52,106 nucleotides of DNA, taken from an uncultured Elusimicrobium sp. (lineage in GTDB: Bacteria; Elusimicrobiota; Elusimicrobia; Elusimicrobiales; Elusimicrobiaceae). Positions 46,737 to 52,106 of the stretch are shown piece after piece. The stretch spans positions 1-52,106 of the forward strand of contig CADBRU010000005.1 of assembly GCA_902797165.1 (NCBI GenBank). Reading direction: 5' to 3'. The translations under genes and the position numbers were made by a program. Every line of letters begins with the position of its first letter. Position 1 is the first letter of the stretch. The notes below the pieces were generated by a model. It ran no database searches, was not told the DNA's origin, and was given only the letters and a program-made list of their open reading frames with translations.

Positions 46737-47572
46737 TTCTTTTTCCTGTTTTTATAAATGTACGATAAGGCCGCCCCCGTAGCGGTGGCATAAATGGAAT
46801 GTTGCGGAATGGTAAATTTAATTTTATACAAATTTTCCACTTGTTTAAAGAGTACTTTTGCACACGGAACGGTGCTGAGCGTGCCGGTTACCACCACATC
46901 TTTAATCTTGTCATTGCGGCAGGCAAAAACCGCCAGCATACCGATAGTTTGAAACACCATATTAAGTACGCCGCGGGCTAAATCTTCGGTGGAAAGGCCG
47001 TCGGCCATTTTGCCGAAATTGGAAGCGGTTACTTCTTTACTTAAGGTAGAGATGTTTTGGCTGCTGATATCGGCAATATTTAAATCTACTTTACTTAAAT
47101 CTCCGTTGTGTGCCAGTTCTACAACCGTATCAAAAGAGCGGGCATTACATAAGCGGCTGCAAAGCCCGAGTACCGTTCCGCCGCCGACGCCGGACCCGCC
47201 GATATGTTCGATACCGTTTTTGCCCGCACGCACAAAGGCCGTTCCTGTACCCATACTGATTACAAAAGCCTCTTTCTTTTTCGATAAGGCCAGTCCGCCC
47301 AGCCCGATGGCTTGAAATTCATCTACGTGGCAAGCCGGAATACCGTAAATATCATTTCTAAATAAAGCCGCGCCTACGCCGGTAAACACAATTTGTTTGA
47401 CTTGTTTGAGGTCTAGTTTATTTTCATTGATAAATTTGCCCAGCGCCCCGTAGGCAGATGTGAGCGGATCGGCCGCTTCCACCTGTCCGCGGGCAATTAA
47501 TTTGCCGTTTTCATAGTATCCCACAATTTTGGTAGTAGAGCCGCCTACATCTATTCCGATAATTACGTTCAT
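46733..47572 (-). CDS. coaW: Type II pantothenate kinase
   Basis: Phosphorylates pantothenate in the first step of CoA synthesis. The 279-residue protein has the ASKHA fold with phosphate-1 IGIDVGGSTTKIVG, MGTGTAFVRAG, and the distinctive GGSGVGGGTVLGL and VVTGTLSTVP motifs of eukaryotic-like type II PanK, as in Staphylococcus CoaW. It overlaps both neighbours by four bases (M3 peptidase upstream, phytoene synthase downstream). A different sugar or acyl kinase of the ASKHA group is less likely. Confidence 0.85.
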   Translation of the reverse strand: MNVIIGIDVGGSTTKIVGYYENGKLIARGQVEAADPLTSAYGALGKFINENKLDLKQVKQIVFTGVGAALFRNDIYGIPACHVDEFQAIGLGGLALSKKKEAFVISMGTGTAFVRAGKNGIEHIGGSGVGGGTVLGLCSRLCNARSFDTVVELAHNGDLSKVDLNIADISSQNISTLSKEVTASNFGKMADGLSTEDLARGVLNMVFQTIGMLAVFACRNDKIKDVVVTGTLSTVPCAKVLFKQVENLYKIKFTIPQHSIYATATGAALSYIYKNRKKK

Positions 47573-49608
47573 TTTTTATCTCCCAAGCCAATGGCTTTTA
47601 AGAAAGGACCTATATCTTCTTTGCGTCCTAAGAAATTTTGCACCATATCGGTTTCTTCTTCCGTGCCGCCTTTTTCCAAAATTTCACGGCGGAATTTAAG
47701 ACCCAAATCGGTATTAAAAATACCTTGTTTTTCAAATTGCGAAAAGAAATCTTGCGCAATTACTTCAGACCATAAATAGCCGTAATAACCGGCATCATAT
47801 CCGCCCATAATGTGCCCAAACGAAGCCTGCGGATAGGTGTTTTTGGTTAAGGGCAGACGACGTATTTTTTTGGTCATGTCAAAATAAGTTTTGGTGGTGT
47901 CCAATGTTTTGGGGGCGGTGTGCAAGGTCATATCATATTGGGCAAAAAAGTTTTGCCGCAGATAAGCCCCGCCGGCCAAAAAGTTTTTGGCGGCAATCAT
48001 TTTGGCAAGCATTTCATCGGGCAAAGGCTCTCCGGTTTTATAATGTTTGCTGATTTTTTTGAGCACATCGGGGTTCCATGCCCACCGTTCTAACATTTGG
48101 CTGGGAGTTTCCACAAAGTCCCAACTCACGGCTGTACCCGCTTGGGCGCTATAGCGTGCTTTAGTAAGTGCGTTATGCAGCACATGCCCAAATTCGTGGA
48201 ATAGCGTGGTTACTTCGTTGTGCTTGAGTAGAGAAGGAGTATCTGCGGAGGGTTTATTGACATTTGCCACAATAGCCACAAACGGAATTTGCCAGGTGCC
48301 GTCTTCTTTTTCCTGACCGGCTACCAAATCAAAGCATGCGGCATGTTTATACTTTCCTTCGCGCGGATATAAATCCATGTAAAAATAGGCCACTAACGCA
48401 CCGTCTGATTTATTAATAATTTTGAAGGCTTTTACGTCGGGATGCCAAACGGGAATAGACGCCGGCTCAAAAGAAATACCGAATAAATTGCCGAACAAAT
48501 CCAGCATTCCGTTAATTACGCGGTCTGAGGGGAAATACTCTTTGATTTTTTCCGGATCTACGTCCAAGTTTTCCTTTTTATATTTGGTAGCCCAATAGGC
48601 ATTTTCATAAGGAAGCAAGGTGCGGCTTTTGCTTGCTTTCTTTTCATTTTTGTAGGCAATTAATTTTTTATCTTCTTCTTTTGCCATGGGTTTTAAGCGT
48701 TTTTCCAAATCGCGTAAAAAGGAAAATACATTGTCGGGGTTTTTGGCCATGCGGTTTTCTAATTTTAACGCGGCATGTGTTTTGTATCCAAGCAGATGCG
48801 CAATTTGTCGGCGCAGGGTAATTGTCTTTTCAAGCAGTTGCACGTTTTCCGGGCCGCCGCGGCGATTGTATTTGAACTCTAATTGTTTGCGCGCCTCATC
48901 ACTGTCGGCATTTTGCATGAAAGGAATATAGTCGGGATAATCTAAAGTAACGCGGTATTTGCCGTCTTGGGTTTTTTGCAATTTGGAAATATAATCTGCG
49001 CCCATGCCGGAAAGTTCTTCTTCACTTACGTCTAGATAATCTTTATATTCTTGTACGTTTTTATCAAACTGAATTACATATTGTGCTTTTTCTTTATGTA
49101 ATTTCTTAAAGGTTTCCAAATCGGTATCATTGAGTTCCATACCGCTGTTTTTAAAACCGATCATCATGTCTTTTAAGAGGCGCGCTTGATCCGGCTCTAA
49201 GGTGGGTTTGGTATCGGCATAGGCTTTGATAGCACGGTACACATCGCGGCGGGTGGCAATATCTACCATGTGTTGACTGACTTCCATTTGAAGGGCCGAA
49301 GCCGTATCGCGGAAATTTTTATCGGTGGAAACTTCGGCCAAAAAACCGCTCATGCCCAGTGCATTTGAATAGTGCTCAAAGGCGCGTTCATAGCCCAGTA
49401 CCGTATTTTCAAAGGTGCGTTTTTCATCGGGGATGGCTACCAAAGCGTCCAGTTCTTTTTCCAGTTGCTTACGGGCGGCTTTTTCCGTTGGGGCTAAATC
49501 TTCCGCTTTATAATCAAAATGCAATACTCCGTTACGAAACATGTTTTCCATACCATTCACTCCCGCGGCCAAAGCCAGCATACACAAAATTAAAATAAAT
49601 TTTTTCAT
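47569..49608 (-). CDS. M3 family oligopeptidase with signal peptide
   Basis: Zinc metallopeptidase of the thimet/oligopeptidase A/Dcp family that degrades short peptides. The 679-residue protein begins with a signal peptide (FILILCMLALAAGVNG), so it is probably periplasmic, unlike cytosolic PrlC. The zinc motif HEFGH (H471-H475) lies in TTLFHEFGHVLHNAL, with the downstream Glu ligand in SWDFVETPSQMLERW. The C-terminal FGHIMGGYDAGYYGYLWSEV is the substrate-binding signature of the family. It is the first gene of the four-gene overlapping chain. Confidence 0.92.
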   Translation of the reverse strand: MKKFILILCMLALAAGVNGMENMFRNGVLHFDYKAEDLAPTEKAARKQLEKELDALVAIPDEKRTFENTVLGYERAFEHYSNALGMSGFLAEVSTDKNFRDTASALQMEVSQHMVDIATRRDVYRAIKAYADTKPTLEPDQARLLKDMMIGFKNSGMELNDTDLETFKKLHKEKAQYVIQFDKNVQEYKDYLDVSEEELSGMGADYISKLQKTQDGKYRVTLDYPDYIPFMQNADSDEARKQLEFKYNRRGGPENVQLLEKTITLRRQIAHLLGYKTHAALKLENRMAKNPDNVFSFLRDLEKRLKPMAKEEDKKLIAYKNEKKASKSRTLLPYENAYWATKYKKENLDVDPEKIKEYFPSDRVINGMLDLFGNLFGISFEPASIPVWHPDVKAFKIINKSDGALVAYFYMDLYPREGKYKHAACFDLVAGQEKEDGTWQIPFVAIVANVNKPSADTPSLLKHNEVTTLFHEFGHVLHNALTKARYSAQAGTAVSWDFVETPSQMLERWAWNPDVLKKISKHYKTGEPLPDEMLAKMIAAKNFLAGGAYLRQNFFAQYDMTLHTAPKTLDTTKTYFDMTKKIRRLPLTKNTYPQASFGHIMGGYDAGYYGYLWSEVIAQDFFSQFEKQGIFNTDLGLKFRREILEKGGTEEETDMVQNFLGRKEDIGPFLKAIGLGDKK

Positions 49609-49696
49609 AATTTCCCTTTCTAATTTGTTACACTTTAAGTACCGGCTACCAGTTTGCGTCCGGTGCAGAAAATTATAACAAAGAGGAATTTGTATT

Positions 49697-49705
49697 TGTT
49701 ATAAT
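49697..49705 (+). promoter_or_regulatory. Extended -10 promoter of pdaD-speB
   Basis: TGT-TATAAT with a leader of about 30 bases before the pdaD ribosome site (CGAGGAATTAAAA). Confidence 0.6.
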
Positions 49706-49743
49706 CTATATTATATTAATTCACACGAGGAATTAAAACTAAC

Positions 49744-50298
49744 ATGTACGAACCGTTTGTACCCAAAGAAATATTCCTGACTAAAGGAATCGGACGCCAC
49801 AAAGAGAAACTGGCCAGTTTTGAGGAAGCATTGCGTGATGCTAAAATTGCGCCGTTTAACATTGTGCCTGTCTCCAGTATTTTCCCCCCGGGATGCAAAA
49901 TCATCCCCGTATCTAAAGGTGTAGCGCAACTGAAAACCGGGCAAATTCTACATTGTGTAATCAGCCGCAATACCAGCAATGAATATCGCCGCTTGATCAG
50001 CGCGTCAGTGGGTGTGGCTATTCCGAAAGATTCCGCGCACTATCACGGTTATTTGTCCGAACACCACAGTTTCGGTGAAACCGACAAGCAAGCCGGTGAT
50101 TATGCCGAAGATTTGGCCGCTATGATGCTATCTACCACCTTGGGTATTGATTTTGACAGTGATACCACATGGGACCAAAAAGAAGAAATTTGGAAAATGA
50201 GCGGTAAAATCGTAAAAACTACCAATATTACCCAATCCGCTATTTGTGTAGACGGTATGTGGACCACGGTTATCGCCGCGGCCGTATTTGTGAAATAA
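49744..50298 (+). CDS. pdaD: Pyruvoyl-dependent arginine decarboxylase
   Basis: Converts arginine to agmatine using a self-made pyruvoyl group. The 184-residue proenzyme has the family start FVPKEIFLTKGIGRHKEKLASFE and the autocleavage site VSSIFPPGC, cut between S44 and S45 to give the pyruvoyl from S45. GYLSEHHSFGE and MLSTTLGI are further family motifs. It is followed after 12 bases by agmatinase, so the pair forms an arginine-agmatine-putrescine route. Confidence 0.93.
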   Translation: MYEPFVPKEIFLTKGIGRHKEKLASFEEALRDAKIAPFNIVPVSSIFPPGCKIIPVSKGVAQLKTGQILHCVISRNTSNEYRRLISASVGVAIPKDSAHYHGYLSEHHSFGETDKQAGDYAEDLAAMMLSTTLGIDFDSDTTWDQKEEIWKMSGKIVKTTNITQSAICVDGMWTTVIAAAVFVK

Positions 50299-50310
50299 GT
50301 AGGTAACGTT

Positions 50311-51198
50311 GTGAGCGATAACGTACAAACCGATAAGTTTATGGGGCTAGAGAGCAAACAAAGTTCTCTGGCCCTCTGTAAATATGCCGTCGTGCCGGTG
50401 CCGTTTGAAAAAACGGTTTGCTACGGGCACGGTACGGCCAAAGGCCCCGCGGCCGTCATAGAGGCCTCTACCCAAATTGAACTGTGGGACGAAGAAACCC
50501 ACACCGAAACGTGGGAGCAAGGCATCCATACTTGCCCGGCAGTCAACTGCAGCGGCAGCACCAACAAAGTTTTCAAAGAAATTGATAAAACCGTGCGCGG
50601 ACTGATGAAATACAAACAATGTATTCCTTTCTATATCGGCGGGGAACATACGGTCACGCAAGCGCTGGCACAACCTTATATCGATACGTATAAAAATTTG
50701 AGCATTTTGCATTTTGATGCACATGCGGATTTGCGCGAAACTTTTGAAGGTACTCCCAAAAGCCATGCATGTGCTTTGTATCCGGCTTCGCGCCAAGTGC
50801 CTGTCGTACAAGTAGGTATCCGCAGCGTAGCCAGTGAAGAGAAGCAGTATTGCAACGCAGGTAAAGTGACTACATTTTTTATGCACGAGAACCGTGATGT
50901 GAATAAACTAATTCCGCAAGTGCTTAAAAAATTAACGGATACGGTGTATATTACCATTGATGTAGACGGTTTTGATCCGTCCGTCATTCCCGCAACCGGT
51001 ACGCCGCAACCCGGCGGCTTTATGTGGTATGAAGCACTGGATCTATTCCGCGCGGTCATTGCCAAAAAGAAAATCGTGGCGGTGGACGTGGTGGAAGCCT
51101 GCCAACGCAAAGCCGACCCCATTACAGAGTTTAATACAGCCAAACTTATTTACCGTTTAATGAGTTATCTGACGGTTAAAAATCAGAAAAAGAAATAG
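50311..51198 (+). CDS. speB: Agmatinase (ureohydrolase family)
   Basis: Hydrolyses agmatine to putrescine and urea with a binuclear Mn centre. The 295-residue protein shows YIGGEHTVTQAL, LHFDAHADLRETFEG and the last metal motif ITIDVDGFDPSVIPATGTPQPGG. The start is GTG at 50311 with AGGT eight bases upstream; ATG at 50341 is an alternative. Pairing with pdaD supports agmatine as substrate over arginine or formiminoglutamate. Confidence 0.92.
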   Translation: MSDNVQTDKFMGLESKQSSLALCKYAVVPVPFEKTVCYGHGTAKGPAAVIEASTQIELWDEETHTETWEQGIHTCPAVNCSGSTNKVFKEIDKTVRGLMKYKQCIPFYIGGEHTVTQALAQPYIDTYKNLSILHFDAHADLRETFEGTPKSHACALYPASRQVPVVQVGIRSVASEEKQYCNAGKVTTFFMHENRDVNKLIPQVLKKLTDTVYITIDVDGFDPSVIPATGTPQPGGFMWYEALDLFRAVIAKKKIVAVDVVEACQRKADPITEFNTAKLIYRLMSYLTVKNQKKK

Positions 51199-51210
51199 TA
51201 TTTCATAACA

Positions 51211-51238
51211 AAAACCCCGCTCTTGTGAGCGGGGTTTT
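51211..51238. terminator. Bidirectional terminator between speB and the barrel gene
   Basis: Perfect 12-bp stem AAAACCCCGCTC/GAGCGGGGTTTT with a TTGT loop. Confidence 0.92.
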
Positions 51239-51253
51239 GTGTTGGTTTGCAAA

Positions 51254-51886
51254 TTAATTAAAGTAGAAACGACCGGTTAAAGCCGCACCGAAACCGGAGC
51301 GGTCAGAGAGTACACCACCGTCTTTTTCCACTTTAGCGTTGAAGTTATAGCGGCCTTCAAAGCCCAAAGCAAACGCTTGAGAGAAGCGGTATTCCGTACC
51401 GATTACGATATGCGGAAATACTTTGGTTTTGTTGATATCCGCAATACCGGTTTGTTCAATCGTGGAGCGCAAGATGGTCACACCGGCCCCACCAAAGAAA
51501 CTCCAATGTTCAATACCTTGGTCATATTTGTAGTAAACGGTGAACGGGAAAGCATACGTTTTTTCCGTGGTGGTTTCGTCCCAACCCGGAGTCATGGCAA
51601 TGCCTTTTAATTCTATTTCGTTATTGGCATAAATATCGGCGCCGGCTTTGATACCCAATTTGTTTACTTCGTCATTGAGGGTAAATTCATACATAGCTTC
51701 CACACCGAAATAGATGGGGCCTTCGGTTTTTTCTTTGGAAGCGGCGAGCGTATTGTCATAAATCAGATTTAAGTCAGACGGGCTGTTTCGGGCACCGCCG
51801 AGTTTCAAACCAAGACCCCAATCATTACCAAAAGCAACCGGGGCGAGCAACAACGCACCAAGTACAACGAGTAGTCCTTTTTTCAT
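51254..51886 (-). CDS. Exported protein, probable small outer-membrane beta-barrel
   Basis: The product of 210 residues from MKKGLLVVLGALLLAPVAFG has a signal peptide (cleavage near FG-ND). AAGGAG six bases before this second ATG favours it over the one two codons upstream. Strand-like segments: WGLGLKLGGA, IYFGVEAMYEFTL, KLGIKAGADIYA, YAFPFTVYYKYD, WSFFGGAGVTIL, VFPHIVIGTEYRF, FALGFEGRYNFNA and the end FGAALTGRFYFN. It resembles the barrels at 6636 and 39065 in layout (FGAEGRYNW versus LGFEGRYNF). No specific function is apparent. Confidence 0.7.
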   Translation of the reverse strand: MKKGLLVVLGALLLAPVAFGNDWGLGLKLGGARNSPSDLNLIYDNTLAASKEKTEGPIYFGVEAMYEFTLNDEVNKLGIKAGADIYANNEIELKGIAMTPGWDETTTEKTYAFPFTVYYKYDQGIEHWSFFGGAGVTILRSTIEQTGIADINKTKVFPHIVIGTEYRFSQAFALGFEGRYNFNAKVEKDGGVLSDRSGFGAALTGRFYFN

Positions 51887-51913
51887 CTTCATCTCCTTTG
51901 TTTAATTTCCTGC

Positions 51914-51941
51914 TTGTAATATGCTAGCATATTTTTTACAA
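51914..51941. promoter_or_regulatory. Interrupted palindrome between divergent genes
   Basis: TTGTAA and TTACAA flank the 12-bp palindrome TATGCTAGCATA, with four extra T residues on one side. It lies between the barrel gene and the pilin promoter, and could be an operator or part of the barrel gene promoter. Confidence 0.35.
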
Positions 51942-51948
51942 AAGGGGC

Positions 51949-51977
51949 TTGATAAGTTTGTCTTTGTTTCTTAGAAT
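51949..51977 (+). promoter_or_regulatory. Promoter of the last pilin
   Basis: TTGATA, 17 bases, TAGAAT. It lacks the homopolymer spacer of the other pilin promoters. Confidence 0.55.
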
Positions 51978-52020
51978 AATTATATGACGTTTAACACGAT
52001 TAAATAGAAAGGAGCAAACT

Positions 52021-52106
52021 ATGAAAAAAGGTTTTACACTAATTGAACTGTTAGTGGTCGTATTAATTATCGGTATATTATCGGCTATTGCACTTCCGCA
52101 ATATAC
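52021..52106 (+). CDS. Type IV pilin-like protein, cut by window end
   Basis: The first 28 codons show leader [20 protein letters not shown] and PQY, identical in protein sequence to the other pilins, with a strong ribosome site AAAGGAGCAAACT. The variable C-terminal region lies beyond the window. It is divergent from the barrel gene at 51254. Confidence 0.88.
   Translation, partial: MKKGFTLIELLVVVLIIGILSAIALPQY

Overview
The window looks like a chromosomal segment of an anaerobic or fermentative Gram-negative bacterium, most likely a gut-type member of Elusimicrobiota. The Gram-negative call rests on kdsC, an hldD-like epimerase, three small beta-barrel-like exported proteins and a lipoprotein. 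The oxygen-defence operon (desulfoferrodoxin, flavodiiron protein, flavin reductase, rubredoxin) is typical of anaerobes. The phylum guess rests mainly on the many near-identical type IV pilin N-termini, which I recall as a trait of Elusimicrobium; it is an inference, not a search result.

Layout: 1-3.3 kb holds the heat-shock operon hrcA-grpE-dnaK (minus strand, dnaK cut by the window edge) behind a sigma70-type promoter and a CIRCE-like operator. From 3.4 to 8 kb there are pilins, an MgtC-family protein, a DegT-family aminotransferase, a structured RNA and an exported barrel-like protein. From 8 to 24 kb lies the replication-origin neighbourhood: parAB with two parS-like palindromes, lepB, a glycosyltransferase, a second RNA paralogous to the first, the oxygen-defence operon, then dnaA-dnaN-(DUF721/dciA-like)-gyrB-gyrA, with DnaA-box-like sites around dnaA. 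From 24.6 to 35.7 kb there is a GH13 enzyme and a complete F-type ATP synthase operon with an hldD-like gene placed between atpA and atpG, followed by an SPFH protein and a Sel1-repeat protein. From 36 to 52 kb there is a PTS EIICB plus nanE unit, kdsC, a CsgG-like lipoprotein, serS, two TPR proteins, an overlapping chain (M3 peptidase, type II pantothenate kinase, squalene/phytoene synthase, TPR protein), and the polyamine genes pdaD-speB.

The most striking features are not classical operons. (1) Nine type IV pilin genes are scattered singly or in tandem among housekeeping genes on both strands. They share an almost constant first ~30 codons and have divergent C-terminal parts; no pilus assembly gene is in the window. 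Several have a conserved GACTTGACA -35 region followed by a long A or T homopolymer before the -10-like hexamer, which could make them phase variable. (2) Two paralogous RNAs of about 215-245 nt (6357-6600 and 12245-12459) each have an extended -10 promoter and an intrinsic terminator. They share a 19-nt block and the same long-range helix drawn with different sequence, crossing the terminator stem as a pseudoknot. I cannot assign them to a known RNA family. (3) Four genes show TATAAT exactly six bases before ATG, predicting leaderless mRNAs. (4) REP-like palindromes sit in a pilin 5' leader and inside a terminator loop. No CRISPR, rRNA, tRNA, transposase or phage gene was seen.
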